Assembly (NCBI RefSeq): GCF_020131355.1 | Contig: NZ_JAHLEL010000038.1 | Coordinates: 310,001-374,000 of the forward strand | Reading direction: 5' to 3' | Origin: Pseudonocardia sp. ICBG1293 | GTDB lineage: Bacteria; Actinomycetota; Actinomycetes; Mycobacteriales; Pseudonocardiaceae | DNA: 64,000 nucleotides | In this document: one piece after another, positions 7,364-15,929 of the stretch | How the letters are laid out: every line of letters begins with the position of its first letter | Numbering within the stretch: the first letter of the stretch is position 1 | Position numbers and translations under genes: made by a program | Notes under the pieces: model-generated | Seen by the model: the letters and a program-made list of their open reading frames with translations, nothing else | The model's database searches: none | What the model was told of the DNA's origin: nothing

Positions 7364-8392
7364 CTACGAGCAGCCGGCGGGCGTACCGCCGGTGTCGAGG
7401 GTGGTCAGCGCGCCGACCGCCTCGTCGAGCGTCCCGACCCGTACCAGCTGCAGCCCGTCGGGAGCGTCCGCGGCGGCCTCGGTGCAGTTCGCGGCGGGCA
7501 CCAGGAACGTCCCGGCGCCGACCTCGCGCGCCTTGAGCATCTTGAACCGGATGCCGCTGATCGGCCCGACCCGGCCCTCGGCGTCGATCGTGCCGGTACC
7601 GGCGACGAACCGGCCGCCGGTCAGCGGGCCGGGCGTCAGCTTGTCGACCAGCGCCAGGCTGAACATCAGCCCGGCCGAGGGGCCGCCGACGTCGCCCAGG
7701 GTGATCGTCAGCCGCTGCCCCTCGGCCGGGGACGTGGCGGGGGTGACGCCCAGGAAGGCGCGTTCCGGGTCGTCCGGGTGGCCCGCCGGGGTCACGGTGA
7801 CCTCGCGCGGCGCGCTGTCCCCGCGGCGGATCGTGAGGGTGACCGGCCGGCCGGGGCGTGCGGCCCCCATCGCGTCGAGCAGACCCTGGACCGAGGTCAC
7901 CGGGGTCCCGCCGACCGACCGGATCTCGTCGCCGGGTTCCAGGACCCCCGCCGACGGGGAGCCTGCGGTCAGCGCACCGACGGTGACCCGGGTCGGCAGG
8001 CGCAGGTGGTTCAGTGCCGCGGCCTCGGCGTTCGCGATCGACCCGTCGAACTCCTGCTGGTTGGCCTGCGTCACCTGCTCGGTGGACTCGCCCGGCGGGT
8101 ACAGCGACCAGTGCATCGCCAGCCGGTAGGTCCCCGAGGCCCACAGGCCCAGCGCCCGCAGCGTGGAGATCCCGTCGGTCACCCCGACGGTGGTCATGTT
8201 CAGGTGACCCGTGGTCGGGTAGGTCGGCAGTCCCTCCGCGGACACGACGGGCGTGCCCTCCACCTCGCCGAGGGTGTCGAAGGTGGGGCCGGGCCCGAGG
8301 GCGACGACCGGCGCGGGGACCACGGTCCCGACGGCCGTGAGGGCCAGCAGCACGAGGACCGCGGTCACCCACGTCGAAGATCGAACGCCCAC
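7364..8392 (-). CDS. Membrane-anchored PDZ / Lon-like (YlbL) serine protease
   Basis: This protein of about 342 residues has one N-terminal membrane anchor (residues about 7-28). It is followed by a PDZ domain (VGALTAGSPSAGVLEPGDEIRSVGG region) and a C-terminal S16 Lon-type domain. The catalytic serine lies in GGPSAGLMFSLALVDKL and the dyad lysine in GIRFKMLKAREVGAGTF. It should act outside the membrane. GTG 8392 is the likely start because the frame upstream shows no coding character. It corresponds to Rv3194c and is divergent from the UPF0182 gene across about 235 bp. Confidence 0.9.
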   Translation of the reverse strand: MGVRSSTWVTAVLVLLALTAVGTVVPAPVVALGPGPTFDTLGEVEGTPVVSAEGLPTYPTTGHLNMTTVGVTDGISTLRALGLWASGTYRLAMHWSLYPPGESTEQVTQANQQEFDGSIANAEAAALNHLRLPTRVTVGALTAGSPSAGVLEPGDEIRSVGGTPVTSVQGLLDAMGAARPGRPVTLTIRRGDSAPREVTVTPAGHPDDPERAFLGVTPATSPAEGQRLTITLGDVGGPSAGLMFSLALVDKLTPGPLTGGRFVAGTGTIDAEGRVGPISGIRFKMLKAREVGAGTFLVPAANCTEAAADAPDGLQLVRVGTLDEAVGALTTLDTGGTPAGCS

Positions 8393-8627
8393 GGCACGGA
8401 ACCCTACGATCGTGCGACGGCGGCGGCGCGCCCGACCCCGGTCCGTCCTGCGACGATGCGGTCCGGAGCACCGGCGCGGAGCCGTCCGATGTGTCGTTTT
8501 CGTCCCGACACGCCGGGACCCGACCGCGACTTCACCGAACCTCCGTACAGTTGCCCACGGAGAACCGTGCCGTCGCCCCAGCCGGCCGCGCTCTCCACGT
8601 GTCGTACCCGAACTGTGGAGTGTGCCC

Positions 8628-11549
8628 GTGTCGTCCATGCGGCCCCCTGTGGGAGCGCCGTCGCTGACCCGCCGAACCCGGATCCTGCTGGTCGCCGCGG
8701 GCGTCCTCGTAGTGCTTCTGCTCGGTGGCTCGCGGCTGTTGAACGTCTACGTCGACTACCTGTGGTTCGGCGAGGTCGGCTTCCGGAACGTGCAGCTCAC
8801 GCGGCTGTTCACCCAGATCGTGCTCTTCGGGGTCGTGGCCCTGGTGGTGGGCGGTCTGGTCGCGCTGACACTGTGGCTGGCCTACCGCTACCGGCCGGTC
8901 TTCGTGCCGGTGTCCGGTCCCGAGGACCCGGTCGCGCGCTACCGGACCACCATCATCCAGCGGCTGCGCCTGTTCGCCGTCGGCGTGCCGGTGGCGATCG
9001 GCCTGATCGCCGGGCTCGCGGCGCCGACGCAGTGGCAGACCGTGCAGATGTTCCTGCACGGCACGCCCTTCGGTCGCGCCGATCCCGAGTTCGGCAACGA
9101 CATCGGCTTCTACGCGTTCACGCTGCCGTTCCTGCGGATGAGCCTGAACTGGCTGTTCGTCGCCGTCGCGGTCTGCTTCGTGCTCGCGCTGGTGACCCAC
9201 TACATCTTCGGCGGCATCCGGCTGTCGGGCCGTTCCGGCTTCGTCTCCACCGCCGCACGCGCCCAGCTGGCCGTGCTCGCCGGGGTGTTCGTGCTGCTCA
9301 AGGCCGTCGCCTACTGGTTCGACCGCTACGACCTGCTGTGGTCCAACCGCAACGCGCAGACGTTCTACGGCGCCACCTACACCGACCTCAACGCGGTCCT
9401 GCCGGCCAAGCTGATCCTGCTGGTCATCGCGGTGATCTGCGCGCTGGCGTTCTTCGTCGCGGCGTTCCGCCAGAACCTGCAGATCCCGGCCGTCGCCGTG
9501 GTGATGCTGGTGGTCTCCTCCATCCTGGTCGGCACCGCGTTCCCGCTGGTCCTGCAGCAGTTCGTCGTCGCGCCCAACGCGAACGTCAACGAGGCACCGT
9601 CGATCGAACGGAACATCGCGGCGACCCGGGACGCCTTCGGGATCGGCCCGGACAAGGTCGACATCACGCCGTACGCGGGCACCTCGGAGGCGACCCCGGC
9701 CCAGGTGCGGGCCGACACCGACACCATCCCCAACATCCGGCTGCTCGACCCGGGCAAGCTGAACCGCACGTTCACCCAGCTCCAGCAGCGGCGGAACTTC
9801 TACGGGTTCTCGCCGAACCTGGACATCGACCGCTACACCGTCGACGGGCAGACCCGCGACTACGTCGTCGCGGCGCGGGAGATGAACGCCAACGGCCTGG
9901 TCAACAACCAGCAGGACTGGATCAACCGGCACCTGGTCTACACCCACGGCAACGGGATCGTGGCCGCGCCGGCGAACCAGGTGAACGAGGCGCTGGAGGA
10001 CGCGGGCGGCTCCGGCGGTCTGCCGAACTTCCAGGTCTCCGACACCCAGCAGCAGGGCTTCGTGCCGGTCGAGCAGCCCCGCATCTACTACGGCGAGCTC
10101 CTGGACAACCAGTACTCGATCGTCGGGGCCGAGCCGGGCACCGCGCCGCGGGAGTACGACTCCGACGAGGCACAGTACACCTACACCGGTGCCGGGGGCG
10201 TCCCGATCGGCGGGCTGTTCAACCGCTCGGTGTTCGCGCTGGCCTACGGCGAGCGGAACATCCTGTTCAACAACTCGATCAACGCCGACTCGAGGATCAT
10301 GTACGTGCGGAACCCGCGGGACCGCGTGCAGGCGGTGGCCCCGTGGCTGACGCTGGACAACGACCCGTACCCGGCCGTCGTCGACGGGCGCGTGCAGTGG
10401 ATCATCGACGGCTACACCACGCTGCAGAACTTCCCCTACGCCGAGCGCGTGGAGCTGGGCGACGCGACGTCGGACTCCCGGCTCGGACCGGGCGGCCAGC
10501 AGCTGCCCAACGACACGATCAGCTACCTGCGCAACTCGGTGAAGGCCACGGTCGACGCCTACGACGGCACGGTGAGGCTGTTCGCCTTCGACGAGTCCGA
10601 CCCGGTGCTGCAGACCTGGGAGAAGGCGTTCCCGGGCACCGTCGAGCCGCGCTCGGCGATCACCCCGGACCTGCAGGCCCACCTGCGCTACCCGGAGGAC
10701 CAGTTCAAGGTCCAGCGTGAGCTGCTGACCCGCTACCACGTCGACGACCCGAACGAGTTCTTCTCCACCGTGTCGTTCTGGGACGTCCCGTCCGACCCGA
10801 CCGTGCAGGGCGGCAACGGCGGCAGCCAGGACGCGCAGCCGCCGTACTACATCTACGCGGGGCTGCCGGGGCAGGAGGGCGCGTCGTTCCAGCTCACCAG
10901 CGCGCTGGTGAGCCTGCGGCGGCAGTTCCTCGCCTCGTACGTCTCGGCCAGCTCGGACCCGGACACCTACGGCAAGCTCACGGTGCTGCAGCTGCCCAAC
11001 GAGACCCAGACGCTCGGCCCGCAGCAGGTCCAGGCCCGGTTCCTCGGCTCGCCCGAGGTGTCGTCGGAGCTGAACCTGCTGCGGCAGAACCAGACCACGA
11101 TCGACTACGGCAACCTGCTGACGCTGCCGGTGGCCGGTGGTCTGCTCTACGTCGAGCCGGTCTACATCGAGCGTGCCGGCGGGCAGGACAACTCGACCTA
11201 CCCGCAGCTGGCCCGCGTCCTGGTGTTCTACGGCGACCGGCTCGGCTACGACGCGAGCCTGTCCCGTGCCCTCGACGAGGTGTTCGGTGCCGGTGCCGGT
11301 GCCGCCGCGGGCGGAGCCGCCCCGACGACCGGGCAGCCCGCCCAGCCGGCGACGCCTGCCACGCCGAACGGCCAGGGGGCCCAGACCCCCGCGGCGCCCA
11401 ACGCGGCCCAGGCCACTGCGGCGCAGCAGATCCGCGCGGCGCTGACCGAGCTCAAGGCGGCCCAGCAGTCCGGTGACTTCGCCCGGCAGGGCGAGGCGCT
11501 GGCCGCGCTGGACCGCGCGGTCGCCGCGTTCCAGGGCGCCGGCGGCTGA
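8628..11549 (+). CDS. UPF0182 family large membrane protein
   Basis: This 973-residue protein matches the UPF0182 family (Rv3193c). Roughly seven membrane helices occupy the first 320 residues, beginning with RILLVAAGVLVVLLLGGSRL and including the VYVDYLWFGEVGF signature. A large extracytoplasmic region follows, containing RNFYGFSPNLDIDRY and NPRDRVQAVAPWLTLDNDPYP. The tail is Ala/Pro/Gln rich from about residue 890. The GTG start has GGAG 7 nt upstream; ATG 8637 is an alternative. The function is not established. It is followed by the terminator at 11558-11590. Confidence 0.93.
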   Translation: MSSMRPPVGAPSLTRRTRILLVAAGVLVVLLLGGSRLLNVYVDYLWFGEVGFRNVQLTRLFTQIVLFGVVALVVGGLVALTLWLAYRYRPVFVPVSGPEDPVARYRTTIIQRLRLFAVGVPVAIGLIAGLAAPTQWQTVQMFLHGTPFGRADPEFGNDIGFYAFTLPFLRMSLNWLFVAVAVCFVLALVTHYIFGGIRLSGRSGFVSTAARAQLAVLAGVFVLLKAVAYWFDRYDLLWSNRNAQTFYGATYTDLNAVLPAKLILLVIAVICALAFFVAAFRQNLQIPAVAVVMLVVSSILVGTAFPLVLQQFVVAPNANVNEAPSIERNIAATRDAFGIGPDKVDITPYAGTSEATPAQVRADTDTIPNIRLLDPGKLNRTFTQLQQRRNFYGFSPNLDIDRYTVDGQTRDYVVAAREMNANGLVNNQQDWINRHLVYTHGNGIVAAPANQVNEALEDAGGSGGLPNFQVSDTQQQGFVPVEQPRIYYGELLDNQYSIVGAEPGTAPREYDSDEAQYTYTGAGGVPIGGLFNRSVFALAYGERNILFNNSINADSRIMYVRNPRDRVQAVAPWLTLDNDPYPAVVDGRVQWIIDGYTTLQNFPYAERVELGDATSDSRLGPGGQQLPNDTISYLRNSVKATVDAYDGTVRLFAFDESDPVLQTWEKAFPGTVEPRSAITPDLQAHLRYPEDQFKVQRELLTRYHVDDPNEFFSTVSFWDVPSDPTVQGGNGGSQDAQPPYYIYAGLPGQEGASFQLTSALVSLRRQFLASYVSASSDPDTYGKLTVLQLPNETQTLGPQQVQARFLGSPEVSSELNLLRQNQTTIDYGNLLTLPVAGGLLYVEPVYIERAGGQDNSTYPQLARVLVFYGDRLGYDASLSRALDEVFGAGAGAAAGGAAPTTGQPAQPATPATPNGQGAQTPAAPNAAQATAAQQIRAALTELKAAQQSGDFARQGEALAALDRAVAAFQGAGG

Positions 11550-11557
11550 CGACCGCC

Positions 11558-11590
11558 GGGCCGGACCCCCCTGCGGGCGGGGTCCGGCCC
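11558..11590 (+). terminator. Terminator hairpin after the UPF0182 gene
   Basis: GGGCCGGACCCC (11558-11569) and GGGGTCCGGCCC (11579-11590) form a perfect 12-bp stem with a 9-nt loop, 8 bp after the stop codon. There is no T-tract. Confidence 0.7.
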
Positions 11591-11643
11591 GGTGTGTAAG
11601 GTTGTGCCTACAACACAGACGGAATGCACGCGGTTCCGTTCGG

Positions 11644-11720
11644 CGCGGGGTGGAGCAGCTCGGTAGCTCGCTGGGCTCATAACCCAGAGGTCGCAGGTTC
11701 GAATCCTGCCCCCGCTACCA
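11644..11720 (+). tRNA. tRNA-fMet (CAT), initiator
   Basis: This is a 77-nt tRNA with encoded CCA. The anticodon loop in TGGGCTCATAACCCA contains CAT, and the anticodon stem has three consecutive G:C pairs. The first base C does not pair with the opposing T at the end of the acceptor stem. Both are initiator hallmarks, as in mycobacterial fMet tRNA. The T-arm GGTTCGAATCC is intact. Confidence 0.93.
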
Positions 11721-11723
11721 CCG

Positions 11724-11758
11724 ACGACGGCCCCCGGGGACTCCCCGGGGGCCGTCGT
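11724..11758. terminator. Perfect hairpin between tRNA-fMet and the RibD-like gene
   Basis: A 16-bp perfect inverted repeat (11724-11739 with 11743-11758) with a 3-nt loop follows the tRNA by 3 bp and lies just beyond the stop of the minus-strand RibD-like gene, so it can terminate transcription from both sides. Confidence 0.75.
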
Positions 11759-11762
11759 GCTG

Positions 11763-12327
11763 TCACGGGGTGCGTGTGTACTCGGCGACGATGACGCCGG
11801 AGCGGTACGGCGTCGAGCGGACCAGCCGCAGCGACCGCGGATCGTGACCGCCGCCGTCGAACAGGGGCTTGCCCGCCCCGAGCACGATTCAGCACCATCC
11901 GGTCGATCTCCCCGGACAGCGCGGCCGCGATCCGCCCGCCCCCGCACAGCCAGATGTCCGCGCCGGGACGCTGCCTGAGCTCGCGGACGAGCTCGACCGG
12001 GTCGCGACCGGTCAGGGTGATCCCCGGCGGCACCGCGTCGGCACGGCGGCTGCGCGACAGCACGAACTGCTCCAGGTGCGGGTACGGGTCGGTGGTCACC
12101 GACAGGCCCGCGGCGTAGGTGTTCCAGCCCATCAGCACGGTGTCGAAGCGTGTGCGGGGCGCGGTGAGCCCGAGCATCCGCAGGCCCACCGCGGGGATCG
12201 TGTCGGTCCACTCGCGCAGGATCATGTCGATGTGGTCGCCGGTCTGCGGGAAGTCGTCGAAGGTGTCGTCGGGCGCCGCGATGCGGCCGTCGAGGGAGAC
12301 GGCGACGTAGTAGACGAGCTCGCGCAC
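11763..12327 (-). pseudogene. RibD C-terminal-like (dihydrofolate reductase fold) gene with a frameshift
   Basis: From GTG 12327 (GGAGG upstream) the product starts MRELVYYVAVSLDGRIA, a typical RibD_C/DHFR-fold reductase, and continues through IWLCGGGRIAAALSGEIDRMVLN. The frame then breaks near 11886-11889. The expected remainder (VLGAGKPLFDGGG and SGVIVAEYTRTP, ending at TGA 11763) is in another frame, consistent with one extra base in AATCGTG. Read unshifted, the protein gains an unrelated Arg-rich tail running through the tRNA. It is divergent from a TetR gene across a perfect palindrome. It may be a recent natural mutation or a sequencing error. Confidence 0.75.
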
Positions 12328-12348
12328 GGGCAGACCTCCGGATCCGGG

Positions 12349-12372
12349 TGACCACGACGGCTGTCGTGGTCA
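12349..12372. promoter_or_regulatory. TetR operator palindrome
   Basis: TGACCACGAC-GGCT-GTCGTGGTCA is a perfect 10-bp inverted repeat between the divergent RibD-like gene and TetR gene. A further half-site, GTCGTGGTT, lies at about 12391-12399, nearer the TetR start. Confidence 0.75.
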
Positions 12373-12415
12373 ACGGAAACTACAACAGACGTCGTGGTTC
12401 GTCTACGGTGTCCGC

Positions 12416-13018
12416 ATGGCACGCAACGACGACCGCCGGCAGCGCCTGGCCGACGCCGGGCTGGCCGTCCTGGCCCGCGAGGGCGCCCGGGGGCTGACCC
12501 ACCGGGCCCTCGACCGGGAGGCGGGTGTCCCGACCGGCACGGCGTCGAACTACTTCCGCAGCCGCGCGGAGCTGGTCCGCGCACTGGCCGACCGGATCGG
12601 GCAGCGCCTGGCACCGGACCCCGGCACCGTCGCCGGACTGCGCACGGGGGAGGCGGGACCGGCGATGTTCGCCGACCACATCCGGGACATCGTGCGCCGC
12701 CTGAGCGCCGAGCGGGACGTGACACTGGCCCTGTTCGAGCTGCGGCTGGAGGCCGCCCGGCGCCCGGAGGTCGCCGAGGTCGTGGGGGAGTGGCTGCGCA
12801 CCGGGTTCACCGCCGACGTCGCCTACAACCGGTCGGCGGGGCTGCCCGGCGGGCCCGCCGAGATCGCCCTGTTCCACTACGCCGTCGACGGGCTGCTCCT
12901 GGACCGGCTCACCCTGTCGATCGACCCCGACACCCCGACCGAAGACGTGGTGGACGCGCTCGTCGAGGGCCTGCTCCCGCCCGCTCAGGGCGCCGCTGCG
13001 ACCTCCAGCACCCGGTAG
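12416..13018 (+). CDS. TetR-family transcriptional regulator
   Basis: This 200-residue protein has an N-terminal TetR DNA-binding domain (RRQRLADAGLAVLAREGARGLTHRAL, then VPTGTASNYFRSRAELVRALA), followed by a helical ligand domain with RDVTLALFELRLEAARRPEV, as in the TetR_C group of small actinobacterial repressors. The ATG start lies downstream of the palindrome at 12349-12372. The divergent RibD-like reductase is the likely target. The 3' end overlaps the convergent methyltransferase gene by 34 bp. Confidence 0.88.
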   Translation: MARNDDRRQRLADAGLAVLAREGARGLTHRALDREAGVPTGTASNYFRSRAELVRALADRIGQRLAPDPGTVAGLRTGEAGPAMFADHIRDIVRRLSAERDVTLALFELRLEAARRPEVAEVVGEWLRTGFTADVAYNRSAGLPGGPAEIALFHYAVDGLLLDRLTLSIDPDTPTEDVVDALVEGLLPPAQGAAATSSTR

Positions 13019-13587
13019 CCGCGTTCGGAGGCCAGCCGGGTCGTGGGGAAGCCCTGCTCGTCGCTCAGCCAGCGCTGGAGCGAGTCCGAGCCCAGGTTCT
13101 TCGCGACGACCAGGTAGGCCCGTCCGTCCGGGTCGAGCCGTGGCAGCCAGTGCCGCAGGAGCGCGTGCAGCGCGGCCTTGCCCGAGCGGATCGGCGGATT
13201 GGAGTAGATCCCGGCGAAGGTGAGGTCGTCGGGGACCTCCTCGGGCCGGCAGGCGGTGACGTTGCCCAGCCCGGCCGCCTCCGCGTTCTCCCGGGTCAGG
13301 CCGAGTGCCCGCTCGTTGAGGTCCACCGCCCAGACCGGCAGCCTGCGGCGCCGGGTGGCCAGGGTGAGTGCGATCGGGCCGTAGCCGCAGCCGACGTCGA
13401 GCAGCGGCCCGCGGACCGGCGGCATCGGCGCGGTGTCGAGCAGCACCTTCGTCCCCCGGTCGAGACGGCTGTGCGAGAAGACGCCGGTGTCGGTCACCAG
13501 CGACAGGTCCACGCCGGACGTGTGCAGGCGGACCGACCCGCGGTGGCTCGCGACGGACGGCGTGGCGCTGAAGTAGTGGTCACCCAC
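12985..13587 (-). CDS. RsmC-like class I SAM-dependent methyltransferase
   Basis: This 200-residue protein has the SAM-binding motif LLDVGCGYGPIAL at about residue 60 and the SNPPIRSGK motif near 125. The latter is the NPPF-type signature of N2-guanine RNA methyltransferases such as RsmC/RsmD. Its length matches single-domain actinobacterial RsmC-like proteins. The N-terminal HTSGVDLSLVTDTGVFSHSRLD is typical of the family. GTG 13587 is chosen because MGDHYFSATPSV matches the usual start. It is predicted to modify 16S or 23S rRNA in the cytoplasm; the target base is not known. Confidence 0.85.
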   Translation of the reverse strand: MGDHYFSATPSVASHRGSVRLHTSGVDLSLVTDTGVFSHSRLDRGTKVLLDTAPMPPVRGPLLDVGCGYGPIALTLATRRRRLPVWAVDLNERALGLTRENAEAAGLGNVTACRPEEVPDDLTFAGIYSNPPIRSGKAALHALLRHWLPRLDPDGRAYLVVAKNLGSDSLQRWLSDEQGFPTTRLASERGYRVLEVAAAP

Positions 13588-13620
13588 GCCGGGTGATGCT
13601 ACGGCGGGGACACTGGGGCC

Positions 13621-13836
13621 ATGACGACCCCGCAGGACGTGCCCATCCGCGAGGAGCCGATCCGGATCGGCCAGTTCCTCAAGCTCGCCGGTCTGGCCGA
13701 GGACGGCGCGGCCGCCCGCGAGATCCTGGAGGCGGGCGAGGTCACCGTCAACGGCGCGCCGGAGCACCGCCGGGGCGCCCAGCTGCGCCGCGGCGACGTG
13801 GTCTCGGTGGCCGGGCGGAGCGTGCGCCCGGCCTGA
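13621..13836 (+). CDS. S4-domain RNA-binding protein (YaaA/RlbA-like)
   Basis: This 71-residue protein is essentially one S4 domain: IRIGQFLKLAGLAEDGAAAREILEAGEVTVNG, then RRGAQLRRGDVV. The length and the single-domain architecture match YaaA/RlbA-type proteins that bind structured RNA. The transcript is probably leaderless, with GACACT at 13609-13614 acting as a weak -10, six bases before the ATG. It is divergent from the methyltransferase and ends 3 bp before the convergent acyltransferase gene. Confidence 0.85.
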   Translation: MTTPQDVPIREEPIRIGQFLKLAGLAEDGAAAREILEAGEVTVNGAPEHRRGAQLRRGDVVSVAGRSVRPA

Positions 13837-13839
13837 GGG

Positions 13840-15894
13840 TCACCAGCCGAGGTGGTCGAACGCCGTCGCCAGCGTCGGGGCGAGGGTCTCGGCGTAGGTC
13901 GCGGTGAGGTGGTTGTCGTCCATGTAGACGAGCACGTTGCCCACCTCGCTGGGGCACACCGCCGGGTCGCAGATGCCGTCGGACACGTCGGCGAACACCA
14001 CGTTCGGCGGGATGCCACCGATCACCGACCAGGGCGGCTGCGGCGGGTACAGGGTGTGCCGGTCCACCCCGCAGTCCGGTGCGCCGCGGCCCTGTGTGGC
14101 GACGCAGTCCACCACGTTGAACTCGAACCGCGGGTTGTCACGGACCGCGACGACCGGGATCCCGGCCGCGTCGAGGCGCTGCCAGGCCTGCACGAACCCC
14201 TCGGGGGTCTGCTCGTGGAGGCCGGGCCGCACGTCACGGCTGGCCAGGGTCAGCACCGCGTCGGGGTGGATCTCGACCAGCTCGTCGTGCACCGCGGCGT
14301 TCCAGTCGGTGCAGCCCTGGTCGTCGGCGACGGTCTCCGAGCGCACCGACATCGGGCAGGCCCCGCGGAACATGCCCACCATCGACCAGTTGCGCTGCTC
14401 GGCGATCACCGCGAGCGTCGCGGCGTACTGCTGGGCGTGGGAGTCGCCGACGACCGCGACCGTCCGCTGCGAGGTCCCCGGGTCCGGCGCGGGCACGGAG
14501 CACACCTCGAGCTCGGTGCGGTGCTCCGAGGGCCCGCAGTCCCAGGTGGTCCGGTGGTAGCTCCAGTCGTCGGGCGCCTGCACCAGCGACGGGGTCAGCT
14601 CGGCGTCGGCGGGGTCCATCGAGGCGAGGTCGAACTGCGGGGACAGCGCCCCCGCGCCCGGGTGCGACGGCGAGCCCGCGAGCACCGTCGTCGACGACCG
14701 CGCGGCCGCCAGCCCGTACCAGGAGCCGGCCGCGACGAGCACCGCGAGCGCGAGCACCCCGCCGGTGCGCAGCGCGCGGCGCACGTCGAGCGCGGCGACC
14801 CGCTGCTCGACGAACCGGTGGGTCAGCCAGGCGAGCACGAACGACGCCGCGATGACCGCGGCACCCTGCTCCAGGTCCAGCCGTTCCTGCCCGGTGCGCA
14901 CGAGCGTGAGCGTCAGGATCGGCCAGTGCCACAGGTACAGCGGGAAGGAGAGGTCGCCGATGGTGCGCAGCACCCGGCCCGACAGCAGGCGGTCGACGCC
15001 GAACCGGTGCCCGGACCGCCCGGCGACCAGCACCATCGAGGCGGCGAGGGTGGGCCAGAGCGCGGCCCAGCCGGGGAACGCCCGCTCGACCTGCAGCAGG
15101 ATCCCGCAGGACACCAGCGCGACGACCCCGCCCCAGCCGAGCGCCGCACGGGTGCCGGGGGTCAGCTCCGGCCTGTCCTCGATCCGGGAGATCCACAGCG
15201 CCAGCAGGCCGCCGAGTGCGAACTCCCAGACCCGGGTCGCGGAGTGGAAGTAGGCCAGCGGCTGGTTCACCAGCGTCAGGTACACCGACCAGACGAACGA
15301 GACTCCGCCGACGGCGAGCAGCGTGCCGGTGAGCCGGCGGTGCAGGTCCGCCCCGTCCCGCCGGGTCGCGATCGCGACTCCGGCGACCACGAGCGGCGCG
15401 AGCAGGTAGAACTGGCCCTGGATGGACAGCGACCAGAAGTGCTGCACGATGCTGGCCGCGTCGTCCCGGGCCGCGTAGTCGACCGAGTTGTGCGCCAGCT
15501 CCCAGTTCTGCAGGAACAGCAGCGACGCCACCGTCTCCCGGACGGTCGGCATCCACCGGTTCTCCGGCAGCAGCACGAACCCGGCGACCACACCGGCCGC
15601 GAGCACGACCGTGACCGCCGGGAGCAGTCGGGAGAACTGGCGCCGCCACGTGGCGAGCACGTCGATCCCGCCCCGCGCCGCCGCCCGGTACAGACCACCG
15701 GTGATCAGGAACCCGGTGATCAGGAAGAACACGTCGACGCCGCCGGAGACCCGGCCGACCCAGACGTGGTAGACGACCACCAGCACCACGGCCAGGGCGC
15801 GCAGCCCCTGCAGCTCCGGACGGAACCGGGAGGGCGCGGCGCCCCCGGCCGTCGTTCCGGTGCGGGGGGCGGGTGCTCCACCGGGGGACGTCAC
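13840..15894 (-). CDS. OatA-like acyltransferase-3 membrane protein with SGNH domain
   Basis: This 684-residue protein has two parts. Residues about 23-390 form the acyltransferase-3 domain with the RPELQGLRALAVVLVVVYH motif (Arg...His) and about ten membrane helices. Residues about 440-684 form an SGNH hydrolase-like domain with VVGDSHAQQY (catalytic Ser) and the C-terminal DDNHLTA (catalytic Asp/His). Family members O-acylate peptidoglycan, polysaccharides or secreted metabolites. The IS5-type element begins only 36 bp upstream of the start, so the native promoter has been displaced or replaced. Confidence 0.9.
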   Translation of the reverse strand: MTSPGGAPAPRTGTTAGGAAPSRFRPELQGLRALAVVLVVVYHVWVGRVSGGVDVFFLITGFLITGGLYRAAARGGIDVLATWRRQFSRLLPAVTVVLAAGVVAGFVLLPENRWMPTVRETVASLLFLQNWELAHNSVDYAARDDAASIVQHFWSLSIQGQFYLLAPLVVAGVAIATRRDGADLHRRLTGTLLAVGGVSFVWSVYLTLVNQPLAYFHSATRVWEFALGGLLALWISRIEDRPELTPGTRAALGWGGVVALVSCGILLQVERAFPGWAALWPTLAASMVLVAGRSGHRFGVDRLLSGRVLRTIGDLSFPLYLWHWPILTLTLVRTGQERLDLEQGAAVIAASFVLAWLTHRFVEQRVAALDVRRALRTGGVLALAVLVAAGSWYGLAAARSSTTVLAGSPSHPGAGALSPQFDLASMDPADAELTPSLVQAPDDWSYHRTTWDCGPSEHRTELEVCSVPAPDPGTSQRTVAVVGDSHAQQYAATLAVIAEQRNWSMVGMFRGACPMSVRSETVADDQGCTDWNAAVHDELVEIHPDAVLTLASRDVRPGLHEQTPEGFVQAWQRLDAAGIPVVAVRDNPRFEFNVVDCVATQGRGAPDCGVDRHTLYPPQPPWSVIGGIPPNVVFADVSDGICDPAVCPSEVGNVLVYMDDNHLTATYAETLAPTLATAFDHLGW

Positions 15895-15929
15895 GAGCGG
15901 CAGCTCCTCGTTCGGGCACGGTCGGGTAA

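Noticed and set aside
11246..11760. C-terminal extension of the RibD-like protein across the tRNA
   Set aside because: The extension arises only because of the frameshift near 11887; the conserved C-terminus is in another frame and stops at 11763.
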